Origin: Gammaproteobacteria bacterium | Lineage (GTDB): Bacteria > Pseudomonadota > Gammaproteobacteria > Chromatiales > Chromatiaceae | Direction of reading: 5' to 3' | Length of the DNA: 11,930 bases | Assembly (NCBI GenBank): GCA_019136395.1 | Contig: JAGVUH010000210.1 | Coordinates: 1 to 11,930 of the forward strand | Shown here: positions 1 through 8,063 of the stretch, in pieces | Position numbering within the stretch: position 1 is the first letter of the stretch | Layout of the letters: every line of letters starts with the position of its first letter | Program-made: the position numbers and the translations under genes | The notes under the pieces: generated by a model | Told to the model about the DNA's origin: nothing | Seen by the model: the letters and a program-made list of their open reading frames with translations, nothing else | Databases searched by the model: none

Positions 1-32
1 GGCGGGAGCGCGGTTGGGTTTGGCGCGGCGCC

Positions 33-902
33 TCAGCCCAGGAGTTGCGCCATGCGCTGCCCCATCTCCGCCGGGGAGCGGACGATGGCCACCCCCGCGG
101 CCTCCAGGGCGGCGAACTTACCGGCGGCGGTGCCCTTGCCGCCGGTGATGATGGCGCCGGCATGGCCCATGCGCTTGCCGGAGGGGGCGGTCACCCCGGC
201 GATGTAGGCGACCACTGGCTTGGTGACCCGCGCCTGGATGAACTCGGCCGCGGCCTCCTCGGCGCTGCCGCCGATCTCGCCCACCAGGATCACCCCCTCC
301 GTCTGGTCGTCGGCCTGGAAGCGCTCCAGGCAGGCGATGAAGTCCATGCCCTGAATGGGGTCGCCACCGATGCCGATGCAGGTGCTCTGGCCCAGACCGG
401 CATTGGTGGTCTGGAACACCGCCTCGTAGGTCAGGGTCCCGGAGCGGGAGACGATGCCGACCTTGCCCGGCCGGTGGATGTTGCCGGGCATGATGCCGAT
501 CTTGCACTCGCCCGGGGTGATGATGCCCGGGCAGTTGGGGCCGATGAGGACGCTGGGCGAGCCCGCGAGGGCGGTCTTGACCTTGAGCATGTCCAGGACC
601 GGGATGCCCTCGGTGATGCAGACGATCACCCCGATGCCGGCGTCGGCCGCCTCGAGGATGGCGTCGGCGGCGAAGGCGGCCGGGACATAGATCATGGTGG
701 CATTGGCGCCGGTCTCCCTGACGGCATCGTGGACCGTGTCGAAGACCGGGCGGTCGAGGTGCTTGGTGCCGCCCTTGCCGGGGGTCACGCCCCCCACCAG
801 GTTGGTGCCGTAGGCGATGGCCTGTTCGCTGTGGAAGGTGCCCTGCTTGCCGGTGAAGCCCTGACAAATGACCCGGGTGTCTTTGTTGACCAATACGCTC
901 AT
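33..902 (-). CDS. sucD: Succinyl-CoA synthetase (ADP/GDP-forming), alpha subunit
   Basis: With SucC it forms the TCA-cycle enzyme that interconverts succinyl-CoA and succinate with substrate-level NTP formation in the cytoplasm. The 289-residue product has the usual family length. The N-terminal CoA-binding Rossmann domain is recognisable ([19 protein letters not shown], about residues 11-29), as is IGPNCPGII at 120-128. The active-site loop [16 protein letters not shown] contains the phospho-histidine, His247 in this numbering. The ATG at 902 lies 15 bases after the sucC stop, with a purine-rich GAGAGGGGG ribosome-binding stretch in the gap, so the two genes should be co-transcribed and co-translated. 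Nothing appears truncated. After the stop only 32 bases remain in the window; they are GC-rich (GGCGC/GCGCC) but do not form a convincing terminator. Identification is from recognised family motifs and is very secure. Confidence 0.97.
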   Translation of the reverse strand: MSVLVNKDTRVICQGFTGKQGTFHSEQAIAYGTNLVGGVTPGKGGTKHLDRPVFDTVHDAVRETGANATMIYVPAAFAADAILEAADAGIGVIVCITEGIPVLDMLKVKTALAGSPSVLIGPNCPGIITPGECKIGIMPGNIHRPGKVGIVSRSGTLTYEAVFQTTNAGLGQSTCIGIGGDPIQGMDFIACLERFQADDQTEGVILVGEIGGSAEEAAAEFIQARVTKPVVAYIAGVTAPSGKRMGHAGAIITGGKGTAAGKFAALEAAGVAIVRSPAEMGQRMAQLLG

Positions 903-917
903 CTTTGGGTCCCCCTC

Positions 918-2087
918 TCAGTGCTTGGCGCCGGCGGCGGCGACGACTTTGTCCGCGGCCTCGCTGAGGCTCGCGGCGGTGGTGATGGCCAGATCGCTGG
1001 CGGCCAGCATGGCCAGGCCCTGCTCGGCGTTGGTCCCCTCCAGGCGGACCACCACGGGAACCTCGACCTGGACCTCCCGCACCGCCTGGATGATGCCCTC
1101 GGCGATGAGATCGCAGCGAACGATGCCGCCGAAGATGTTTACCAGAACCGCCCTGACCTGATCGTCGGAGAGGATGAGCTTGAAGGCCTCGGCCACCCGG
1201 GCCGCGGTCGCCCCGCCGCCAACGTCGAGGAAGTTGGCGGGCTCGCCGCCATGGAGCTTGATCAGATCCATGGTGGCCATGGCCAGGCCGGCCCCGTTGA
1301 CCATGCAACCGACATTGCCCTCCAGGCTGATGTAATTGAGGTCGTGTTCCTTGGCCTGGGCCTCCCGGCCATCCTCCTGGCTGATGTCGCGCAGGGCCAG
1401 CAGCTCCGGATGACGGTAGAGGGCGTTGTCATCCAGGTTGAGCTTGGCGTCAAGGGCGACGAGCTCGCCGGCGGGGGTCACCACCAGGGGATTGATCTCC
1501 ACCAGGCTGGCATCGCACTCGATGAACAACTGGTAGAGGCCGCGCATCACCTTGTCCAGGGCCTTGACCTGTTCCGGGGCCAGGCCCAGGCCATAGCCGA
1601 TCTTGCGGCTCTGCCAGCCCATGAGGCCTACCGCCGGGTGGACATGGGTGGTCAGGATGCGCTCGGGGGTCTTCGCCGCCACCTCCTCGATGTCCATGCC
1701 GCCATCGGCGGAGGCCATGATGACCACGCGCTTGGCCTCGCGATCCACCAGGGCGCCCAGGTAGAGCTCGCGGTGGCTGGCGGTCGGTTGTTCGACCAGG
1801 AGCTGGCCGATGGGCAGCCCGGCGGCGCCGGTCTGGCGGGTCACCAGCCGGCCACCCAGCAGGCGGGCGGCCTCACGCTCCACGGTGTCGAGGCTATCCG
1901 TCACCACCACGCCACCGGCCTTGCCACGGGCGCCGGAATGGACCTGGGCCTTGATCACCCATTGCTCGCCGCCGAGTTCCTCCGCCAGGGTCCGCGCCTC
2001 GCCGACGGAGGAGATGGTCAGGCTCCGCGGCACGGGGATGCCGTAGCGCGCGAACAGGCCCTTGGCCTGGTATTCATGTAAGTTCAT
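918..2087 (-). CDS. sucC: Succinyl-CoA synthetase, beta subunit
   Basis: This is the nucleotide- and succinate-binding partner of SucD. The 389-residue protein starts MNLHEYQAKGLFARYGIPVP, the characteristic SucC start, which fixes the ATG at 2087. An ATP-grasp domain occupies roughly the first 235 residues: the glycine-rich loop HSGARGKAGG is at 50-59, and the Mg-binding residues Asn199 (in EINPL) and Asp213 (in ALDAKL) are present. The C-terminal ligase domain has NGAGLAM (264-270) and GGIVRCD (320-326), which contact the CoA ligase subunit and the active site. It is the first gene of the sucCD pair; no sucAB or other TCA genes are in view. Upstream on the minus strand is a perfect TATAAT placed unusually close to the start. 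Identification is very secure. Confidence 0.97.
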   Translation of the reverse strand: MNLHEYQAKGLFARYGIPVPRSLTISSVGEARTLAEELGGEQWVIKAQVHSGARGKAGGVVVTDSLDTVEREAARLLGGRLVTRQTGAAGLPIGQLLVEQPTASHRELYLGALVDREAKRVVIMASADGGMDIEEVAAKTPERILTTHVHPAVGLMGWQSRKIGYGLGLAPEQVKALDKVMRGLYQLFIECDASLVEINPLVVTPAGELVALDAKLNLDDNALYRHPELLALRDISQEDGREAQAKEHDLNYISLEGNVGCMVNGAGLAMATMDLIKLHGGEPANFLDVGGGATAARVAEAFKLILSDDQVRAVLVNIFGGIVRCDLIAEGIIQAVREVQVEVPVVVRLEGTNAEQGLAMLAASDLAITTAASLSEAADKVVAAAGAKH

Positions 2088-2410
2088 GGATAATTGCTCT
2101 TAATTATAGGGATTTGGTGGTTGGTAGCGGGTTGGGGTTGGCTGACCAGGGTCGGCGGCGTACGGCTGGGGACAACCGCGGGCCCAGATCCCACTCGCCA
2201 GCGGCGGGTCCACTTGCGGCGCGCCGGACGGGTCGGCATAGTGAACGGGGGCTTATTCTCCGGCAATCACCAGCCGATTACCAACCGCCCGCGACCCGCC
2301 GGCCTCTCACCCCGCCGGGAGTGTTCGCGACCTGGTACCGGTGATGACCGCCACCCCACGCTCATTGACCATCGCCCCTCCTCCCGAGGCGAGCGCAAAC
2401 GCACGCAGAC
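2088..2410. other. Divergent intergenic region between sucC and the histidine kinase
   Basis: This 323-base region must hold promoters in both directions. Besides the TATAAT near sucC, a weak plus-strand sigma-70-like pair can be read as TTGCGG (2214-2219), 17 bases, CATAGT (2237-2242). The G-rich tract GGTGGTTGGTAGCGGGTTGG at 2116-2135 recurs, inverted and imperfect, at 2264-2289 (18 of 26 positions, with an 8-base perfect core GGTTGGTA/TACCAACC). The 14-mer ATGACCGCCACCCC occurs at 2344 and again at the kinase start (2411), 67 bases apart and out of frame. No convincing gene or structured RNA was found. Confidence 0.5.
2103..2108 (-). promoter_or_regulatory. Possible -10 element of the sucCD promoter
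   Basis: Read on the minus strand this is a perfect TATAAT, in an AT-rich patch standing out from the GC-rich surroundings, 15 bases upstream of the sucC ATG. The hexamer 17 bases further upstream (CCCGCT) does not resemble a -35 box. If it is used, transcription would start about 7-10 bases before the ATG, giving a very short leader with only AAGAG as a weak ribosome-binding site. An additional, more distant promoter is therefore plausible. Confidence 0.35.
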
Positions 2411-4075
2411 ATGACCGCCACCCCCCTCAACAACCGACCGGAACCGGCACCCCCCCCGGGCAATCACCCCCTCTACCCGAGCTGGCGCGCCCTGCACTGG
2501 TTTGGCTTCTACCGGCTCGCCCTGGCCCTCGGTCTCTGCCTCCTGCTCTTCGTCCCACCCCTGGAATCCCTGGTGGCGGGCTTCGACCAGACCCCGGCGA
2601 CCGTCAGCCTGGTCATCACCTACCTGGCCCTGGTCCTGCTTGGCCTGGCCCTGACCCAGACCCGCCGCGCCGACAAGGCGGCCCTGGTCCACACCGGCGT
2701 CTTCATCGACCTGCTGGTCTTCAGCCTGCTGATGCACCAGGGCGGCGGGATCAACTCCAGCTTCGGCCTGCCCATGGGCATCGCCGTCGCCGCCGGCGCC
2801 CTGCTCATGGAAGGCCGCCTGTCCTTGCTGTTCGCCGCCTTCGCCACCACCGGGATCATGGCGGTCCAGATCCACGCCCAGCTCTCCGGCCTGGGGCCCC
2901 GGGATGGCTTCACCCAGGCGGGGCTCCTCGGCGCCACCTATTTCATGGTCGCCATCCTCGCCCATGTCCTCTACCGCCGCCTCCAGGCGGCGGAACGGCT
3001 CGCCGCCAGTCGCCAGGTCGACATCGACGACCTGCACAAACTCAATGCCTTCATCATCCAGCGCATGGGTACCGGCGTCCTGGTGGTCGACGAGGATCGA
3101 CGCATCCGGCTGAGCAACGCCGCCGCCAACGAACTGCTGGGGACCCGCGCCGGTCAGCAGCAGCCCCTGGCGCGGATCGCCCCGGAACTCGCCACCTGGC
3201 TGGGGCGGCAGGCGGCGAGCGGTCATCCCACCGCCAGGGACTTACCGGACGCCGGGGACCTCCCCCCGGACGCCACCCTGCGGGTCGGCAACCGCGACCT
3301 CGCCATCAGTCACCTGAGCCTGGGCCAGGATGGCCAGGGGGCCGCCCTGCTCTTTCTGCGCGACCAGCGGGCGCTCCTCCAGGAGGCCCAGCAGATCAAG
3401 CTGGCGGCCCTGGGCCGGCTGACGGCCAGCATCGCCCACAACATCCGCAACCCCCTGAGCGCGGTCAAACATGCCAGCCAGCTCCTGGCCGAGTCACCGG
3501 ACCTGAGCGAGGAGGACCAGCATCTGCTGGCCATCATCGCCCGCAACACGGGCCGGATCGATGGCATTGTCGAAAGTGTCCTGCAACTCTCCCGAGGCCA
3601 ACCCCCCGAACTTCAAACCCTGGACCTGCCGACCTGGCTGGAGGAACTCCACGCGGAGCTGAGCGAGACGCGGCGGCTGCCGGCGGAGCGCTTCCCCCTC
3701 GACCTGGCCCCCGAGATCCCCCCGGTCCGGGTCAATGCCGGACACCTGCATCAGATCATCGCCAACCTGTGCGACAACGCCCTCAAATACGCCGGCAGGG
3801 AGGATAAGCCCCCCCACATCGGCCTGAGCGCCGGCCCCGTCCAGGGGACATCACCCCCGGGGGCCTTCATCGAGGTCAGCGACGACGGCGAACCCATCGA
3901 TCCCGAGGTGGCGCGGGAGATGTTCACCCCCTTCTATACCACCAGCGTCAGCGGCACCGGCCTGGGGCTCTACATCGCCCTGGAGCTGGCCGCCATCAAC
4001 GGCATCAGCCTGGACTACCGCCCCACCCCGGCCGGCGGCAACGGCTTCCGCCTCCTTCTCCCCCCGGCAAGCTGA
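2411..4075 (+). CDS. PilS-like membrane sensor histidine kinase
   Basis: This 554-residue sensor kinase probably controls the sigma-54 response regulator encoded next. About six membrane segments fill residues 30-190 (near 31-48, 65-82, 92-108, 118-133, 138-154 and 170-188). A PAS-like domain starting LHKLNAFIIQRMGTGVLVVD (208-227) follows. HisKA has GRLTASIAHNIRNPLSAVKH with phospho-acceptor His343. The HATPase domain has an N-box (HQIIANLCDNALKY, 447-460), a G1 box (DDGEPI, 491-496) and F/G2 boxes (FTPFYTT, GTGLGL 515-520). This architecture and the H-box resemble PilS, the type IV pilus regulator. Two oddities stand out: the residue after His343 is Asn344 rather than the usual Glu or Asp, and G1 has Pro in place of the second Gly. 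The ATG at 2411 is the only sensible start before the first membrane segment; its ribosome-binding site is weak. No pilus genes are nearby, so the target is unknown and no symbol is given. Confidence 0.88.
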   Translation: MTATPLNNRPEPAPPPGNHPLYPSWRALHWFGFYRLALALGLCLLLFVPPLESLVAGFDQTPATVSLVITYLALVLLGLALTQTRRADKAALVHTGVFIDLLVFSLLMHQGGGINSSFGLPMGIAVAAGALLMEGRLSLLFAAFATTGIMAVQIHAQLSGLGPRDGFTQAGLLGATYFMVAILAHVLYRRLQAAERLAASRQVDIDDLHKLNAFIIQRMGTGVLVVDEDRRIRLSNAAANELLGTRAGQQQPLARIAPELATWLGRQAASGHPTARDLPDAGDLPPDATLRVGNRDLAISHLSLGQDGQGAALLFLRDQRALLQEAQQIKLAALGRLTASIAHNIRNPLSAVKHASQLLAESPDLSEEDQHLLAIIARNTGRIDGIVESVLQLSRGQPPELQTLDLPTWLEELHAELSETRRLPAERFPLDLAPEIPPVRVNAGHLHQIIANLCDNALKYAGREDKPPHIGLSAGPVQGTSPPGAFIEVSDDGEPIDPEVAREMFTPFYTTSVSGTGLGLYIALELAAINGISLDYRPTPAGGNGFRLLLPPAS

Positions 4076-4099
4076 TGGCGCTGCCGGATGGGCAGGCCC

Positions 4100-4112
4100 A
4101 GCCCTTCGGGCT
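4100..4112 (+). other. Small hairpin between kinase and regulator genes
   Basis: AGCCCTTCGGGCT folds into a 5-bp stem with a TTC loop (or a CUUCGG-type cap) in the 75-base gap. There is no T-tract, so it is not a terminator. It could affect mRNA stability or the ratio of kinase to regulator, or mean nothing. Confidence 0.3.
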
Positions 4113-4150
4113 CATACTATGCGGCCATCCTCAGCCACCACCTTGCCTTC

Positions 4151-5599
4151 ATGACCAAGCCCCGCGCCCTCATCGTCGATGACGAGCAGGATATCCTCGA
4201 CCTCCTGCGCATCACCCTGTCACGCATGGGGATCGACTGCCTGGCCGCTGCGGATCTGAGCGGGGCCCGGCGCCTGCTGAGCAGCGCGCCCTTCGATCTG
4301 TGCCTGACCGACATGCGCCTGCCGGATGGCGATGGCATCGACCTGGTGCGTGAGATCGCCAGCCACTATCCCCAGTTACCTGTGGCCATGATCACCGCCC
4401 ATGGCAGCATGGAAACGGCCGTGGCCGCCATGAAGGCCGGGGCCTTCGATTTCGTCGCCAAGCCCCTGGATCTCCAGGTGTTACGCCGGCTGGTGACGGC
4501 CGCCCTGCGCCTGCGCCCCCCCGCCACCGGGAGTGACGCGGCGAGCGGCGGCGCGGAGACCGGCCCTGCGGCATCCAGCCCCCCCGCGGACAACCTCCCT
4601 CCCCTCCTCGGCGACTCCCCGGCCATGGTCGAACTGCGCCGCCTCATCGCCAAACTGGCGCGCAACCAGGCGCCGGTCTACGTCAGCGGCGAGAGCGGGA
4701 CCGGCAAGGAGTTGGCGGCCCGCCTCATCCACCTTCAGGGACCCCGAGCGGCCGGTCCCTTCGTGCCGGTCAACTGCGGCGCCATTCCGCCGGACCTGGT
4801 GGAGAGCGAGCTGTTCGGCCACAAGAAGGGCGCCTTCACCGGCGCCATCCGTGACAACCCGGGGCTCTTCCAGGCCGCCGACGGGGGCACCCTCTTCCTC
4901 GACGAAGTCGCCGAGTTGCCGCTGCCGGCCCAGGTCAAGCTGCTGCGCGTCCTGCAGGAGAAACGGGCCCGGCCGGTGGGCGGCCAGCGGGAGGTCCCCA
5001 TCGATGTCCGGCTGATCAGCGCCACCCACCGCGACCTGGGCGCCGAGGTCGCCAGCGGCCGCTTCCGCCAGGACCTCTTCTATCGCATCAACGTCATCGA
5101 ACTGCGCTTGCCCCCCCTACGGCAGCGGACGGGGGACATCCCCCTGTTGACCACCCATTTCCTCGCCCGCATCGCCCGCCAGAATGGCATGCCCACGCCC
5201 CGCCTGGCCCCCTCGGCCCTGGAAGCCCTGGCCCGCTATCCCTTCCCGGGCAACGTCCGGGAGCTGGAGAACGTGCTGGAGCGCGCCCTGGCCCTGGCGG
5301 AGGGCGCGATCCTGGAGGCGGCGGATCTTTACCTGCCCTCCTTGCCCGCCGTACCCTCCTTGCCCGCCGTGCCTTCCGAGTCCGTCCGGCCCTCGCTGCC
5401 TTCCGTGCCCGGCTCTTCATCCCCGGGGATGACCGAGGACGCCGCCGCTTCCCTCGCCGCGTCCATTGGAGAGATTCAGCGCCAGGTCATCCTGCGCACC
5501 CTGGAGGAGACCCACTGGAATCGCACCGCCGCCGCCAAACAGCTCGGCATGAGCCTGAGGTCCCTGCGTTATCGCCTGAACAAGCTGGGAATCGAATGA
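4151..5599 (+). CDS. PilR/NtrC-family sigma-54-dependent response regulator
   Basis: This 482-residue activator couples phosphorylation to sigma-54 promoter opening. The receiver domain (about 5-118) has acidic Asp10/Asp11, phospho-acceptor Asp54 (LTDMRLPDGDG), Thr83 and Lys104. The AAA+ domain has Walker A GESGTGKE (180-187), the sigma-54 contact loop GAFTGA (227-232), Walker B GGTLFLDE (245-252) and the arginine-rich FRQDLFYR region (305-312). A Pro/Ser linker (about 395-425) follows, then a Fis-type helix-turn-helix (453-482, NRTAAAKQLGMSLRSLRYRL). I start at ATG 4151 because the receiver fold begins at once (MTKPRALIVDDE); a longer frame from 4088 would add 21 unrelated residues. A 75-base gap separates it from the kinase stop, and its own stop overlaps argA by ATGA. 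The best match by motif is PilR-like, but the linkage to argA and absence of pilus genes leave the regulon open. Confidence 0.9.
   Translation: MTKPRALIVDDEQDILDLLRITLSRMGIDCLAAADLSGARRLLSSAPFDLCLTDMRLPDGDGIDLVREIASHYPQLPVAMITAHGSMETAVAAMKAGAFDFVAKPLDLQVLRRLVTAALRLRPPATGSDAASGGAETGPAASSPPADNLPPLLGDSPAMVELRRLIAKLARNQAPVYVSGESGTGKELAARLIHLQGPRAAGPFVPVNCGAIPPDLVESELFGHKKGAFTGAIRDNPGLFQAADGGTLFLDEVAELPLPAQVKLLRVLQEKRARPVGGQREVPIDVRLISATHRDLGAEVASGRFRQDLFYRINVIELRLPPLRQRTGDIPLLTTHFLARIARQNGMPTPRLAPSALEALARYPFPGNVRELENVLERALALAEGAILEAADLYLPSLPAVPSLPAVPSESVRPSLPSVPGSSSPGMTEDAAASLAASIGEIQRQVILRTLEETHWNRTAAAKQLGMSLRSLRYRLNKLGIE
5336..5371 (+). repeat. Two 18-bp tandem repeats in the regulator linker
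   Basis: CCCTCCTTGCCCGCCGTA (5336-5353) is followed directly by a copy differing only in the last base (5354-5371), then by degenerate copies to about 5411. In frame it encodes PSLPAV-type hexapeptides in the flexible linker between the AAA+ and DNA-binding domains. Confidence 0.8.
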
Positions 5600-6975
5600 G
5601 CGACAGCAACGACTTCGTGCGCTGGTTCCGCCAGGCCACGCCCTATGTCCACGCCCACCGCGGCCGCACCTTCGTCATCCTCTTCGGTGGCGAGGCCGTG
5701 GCGGACAAGACGTTTCGCAATCTGATCCACGACCTGGCCCTGCTCCACGGCCTGGGCATCCGCCTGGTCCTGGTGCATGGCGCCCGCCCCCAGATCCAGG
5801 CCAGTCTGGCCCGTCAGGGGGCGGGCTTCCGCTACGTCAAGGGTCTGCGCGTCACCGATGCCGCCGCCCTGGCCTGCGTCAAGGAGGCCGCGGGCAGCCT
5901 GCGGGTGGAGATCGAGGCCCTCTTCTCCCAGGGCCTGGCCAACTCACCCATGGCCGGGGTGCGCATCCCCGTCGCCTCCGGCAACTTCGTCACCGCCAAG
6001 CCCCTGGGGGTGATCGAGGGGGTCGACTACCTGCACACCGGGGTGGTGCGGCGCATCGACCGGGAGGCCCTGCGGCAGCGCCTGGACAGCGGGGCCATCG
6101 CCCTGATGCCGCCCATCGGCTACACGGCGGGCTTGAGCGATGACCGGGGCCAACTGGTCTCCAACATTCTCAGTCGGGACGTGGCCACTATCCTGGAGCA
6201 GGGGACAGGTGCCGCTGACCAGCCGGATGCGTCGCCCGGTGGCGGGCCGGAGGCCCAACCCGCGGTAGAGTTGAGCGTAACCCCAGCCGCTATCCTGGCC
6301 AAGGTTGCTAAATCCACACCCTCAAACGAGCCTTCCACTGCTCCTGCCCTGGTCAAGGACCCCCAACCCCTCATCCCTCCTGACCTGGCCCAGGCCCTGC
6401 GCGCCGGGGCCGATGCCTGCATTCAGGGCGTCAAACGGGTCCACCTCGTCAGTCGCCGCCTGGACGGCGCCCTGCTGCGGGAGCTCTTCACCCGGGACGG
6501 GGTCGGCACCCTGATCACCGACGCCCCCTTCGAGGAACTGCGCCCGGCGCGCATCGACGACGTCGCCGGCATCCTGGAACTGCTCCAGCCCCTGGAAGAG
6601 GCCGGGGTCCTGGTGCGCCGCTCCAGGGAGCGCCTGGAGACCGAGATCGACCGCTTTTATTTAATGGAGCGGGATGGCATGGCCATCGCCACCGCCGCCC
6701 TCTATGCCTACCCCGCCGAGGGCATGGCGGAACTGGCCTGCTTCGCCGTCCATCCCGAATATCGCAGCCGTGGCCGCGGCGCCCTGCTCCTGGAGCGTAT
6801 GGAGGTCATGGCCCGCCAGCGGGGCCTGTCCCGCCTCTTCGTCCTCACTACCCAGACCGCCCACTGGTTCCGCGAGCGCGGCTTCGAGCCCGCGCCCCTG
6901 GCCGACCTGCCCATGGCCAAACAGGCCCTCTACAACTACCAGCGCAAGTCTAAGGTCTTCATCAAGCGGCTCTGA
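5596..6975 (+). CDS. argA: N-acetylglutamate synthase (amino-acid N-acetyltransferase)
   Basis: ArgA makes N-acetylglutamate from glutamate and acetyl-CoA, the first step of arginine synthesis, and is normally inhibited by arginine. The 459-residue protein has an amino-acid-kinase-like N-domain (FVILFGGEAV at 26-35, VLVHGARPQI at 58-67, HTGVVRRID at 147-155) and a GNAT C-domain. The GNAT part has the acetyl-CoA loop VHPEYRSRGRG (385-395), LFVLTTQTAHWFRERGFEP and the diagnostic end YNYQRKSKV (446-454). Residues about 201-262 are odd. Where family members have the last AAK segment (the stretch around A-x-KLI-x-L and the following acidic loop), this protein has a Pro/Ala/Ser/Gly-rich spacer, after which family sequence resumes at PPDLAQALRAGADACIQGVKRVHLVSRRLDGALL. 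The two other plus-strand frames there do not contain the missing segment. The start ATG sits in ATGA with the upstream regulator stop, implying translational coupling. Confidence 0.93.
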   Translation: MSDSNDFVRWFRQATPYVHAHRGRTFVILFGGEAVADKTFRNLIHDLALLHGLGIRLVLVHGARPQIQASLARQGAGFRYVKGLRVTDAAALACVKEAAGSLRVEIEALFSQGLANSPMAGVRIPVASGNFVTAKPLGVIEGVDYLHTGVVRRIDREALRQRLDSGAIALMPPIGYTAGLSDDRGQLVSNILSRDVATILEQGTGAADQPDASPGGGPEAQPAVELSVTPAAILAKVAKSTPSNEPSTAPALVKDPQPLIPPDLAQALRAGADACIQGVKRVHLVSRRLDGALLRELFTRDGVGTLITDAPFEELRPARIDDVAGILELLQPLEEAGVLVRRSRERLETEIDRFYLMERDGMAIATAALYAYPAEGMAELACFAVHPEYRSRGRGALLLERMEVMARQRGLSRLFVLTTQTAHWFRERGFEPAPLADLPMAKQALYNYQRKSKVFIKRL

Positions 6976-7231
6976 AGGGGGCGGCTCCATGGGGGGTCCG
7001 AAAACAAGGCGACAAGAGATGGCCAGGCGCTGGCGCTCAGATTGGGGAAGCAGCTCTGAGGGATTTTCCGCCGGCCGCCCCATGCTACCTCGGTATCGCC
7101 CCTCCTCTACCGCCTCAGAGAGGCATCCCTACCCAGGCACCAGCCAAGACACCCGGCGAGGCATCGTCCCTTCTTGCAGACCTTGCGCCCGGCTTGGCTG
7201 CCAGGCAGGCTGAGTCAGCGTCCGGTCCCCC
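6976..7231. other. Convergent gene-free region
   Basis: These 256 bases lie between the ends of argA and the metallophosphatase gene. Two small hairpins can be drawn, GCCAG-GCG-CTGGC (7022-7034) and GCCTC-AGA-GAGGC (7112-7124), and GGGGCGGC (6978-6985) is inverted at 7074-7081. None has a T-tract, so no clear terminator was found for either gene. Short frames here look like chance. Confidence 0.5.
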
Positions 7232-8058
7232 TCAATCCAGCCGTGACTCCTCCTCCCGGCGGTTGAAAAGGACCCAACGGCCATCGGCGAGGAGGACGCG
7301 GATGCGCCAGGGTACCCCTTCCGTATCGAGCTCCACCACGCCGATGCCGCTGCCATTCAGCAGGCGCCGACCATGGGGGGTACCCTCGGGCTTGCGCGGG
7401 ATGACGCGCATGTGGCGCCGCCGGGTGAACCAGTTAAGAGGGGAGCGCGGCGAGTAGAGCCAGCGGTTGCCGTGATCCAGGACCGCCAGCAGGCGATGGG
7501 GAAATTCGTTGCGCAGGCCGCTGGCGCAGATCTGCCAGATGTCGGGACCCCGCACCCGGCCCCGCAACTCCACGTCGTAGACGAAGGAATAGTGGACGTC
7601 GCCGGACAGGACGACGAAATGCCGCGGGGTCTTGGGATGGCGGAAGATGTTGAGGATGGCGTGGGCCGCGCCTGGGTGGGCCATCCAGTTCTCGGCATCC
7701 ACCATCAGGGGGTGGCCAAACCAGGTCACCAGTCGCTGCAAGGTCTCGATGAGCTTGACGCCGAAGATGGGCGCGGGGGAGACCAGCAGGGCGGCGGGCT
7801 GGCCACGCAGGAGCTGCTGGAGGTCAGTGAGGGCCTCCCAGTCCAGCAGGCCCGAGGGCTGGCGGGCCGCCGTCTCGGCGCGCCAGCGCCGGGTGCGGCT
7901 GTCGATCACCACCAGGGGCGGGGTGGTCGGCCAGGTGTATTGCCACTGCTCGAACTTCAGCAAGCGCGCGATGCAGGTCTCGTGGGCCTCGCTCCCCGGC
8001 GTGGCCAGGGCCTGGCCGGCCAGGGCCAGCAGTTCGTCAGGGAAGGCCTCGGCCCAGC
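7232..8058 (-). pseudogene. PhoD-like metallophosphatase, C-terminal fragment (after frameshift)
   Basis: This is the 3' part of the broken phosphatase gene, in a different frame from the 5' part. The family frame can be read back from about 8058 (WAEAFPDELLALAGQALATP) through to the stop at 7232, roughly 275 residues. The only plausible internal start is TTG at 7963, which begins mid-domain, so an independent gene is unlikely. It carries the last metal-ligand motif, HFVVLSGDVHYSFVYDVELR, typical of PhoD/purple-acid-type metallophosphatases, and a preceding VSPAPIFGVKLIE segment. Without the 5' part it lacks most metal ligands and should be inactive alone. The continuation is so direct that a sequencing or assembly error, or a recent one-base insertion, are the main explanations. 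Confidence 0.8.
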
Positions 8059-8063
8059 AGGGC
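8053..8063 (-). other. Apparent single-base frameshift site in the phosphatase gene
   Basis: On the minus strand GCCCTGCTGGG reads A-L-L-G in the 5' frame, which stops five codons later. Skipping one base gives GCC CTG (C) TGG GCC and continues in family-like sequence (NALWAEAFPDELLALAG). One extra base in the CTGCTGGG run explains everything. No obvious programmed +1 slippery signal is seen. Confidence 0.75.

Noticed and set aside
45..2081. Very long plus-strand open frame (678 codons) opposite sucCD
   Set aside because: It lies antisense to two certain genes. Its composition (Gly/Ala/Asp/His/Leu-rich) is what the complement of high-GC coding sequence produces, and it contains no recognisable domain.
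2195..2220. Sigma-54 promoter before the kinase
   Set aside because: The GG and GC elements are separated by 8 or 11 bases rather than the required 10, and the rest of the consensus is absent.
2267..3226. Minus-strand frame opposite the kinase N-terminus
   Set aside because: It is rich in Gly, Gln, Asp and Glu without any domain, as expected of antisense shadow translation of this GC-rich gene.
2341..3807. Plus-strand frame of 488 codons overlapping the kinase gene
   Set aside because: It is a Pro/Arg/Gly-rich shadow of the kinase in another frame. Its start resembles the kinase start only because of the 14-base repeat at 2344 and 2411.
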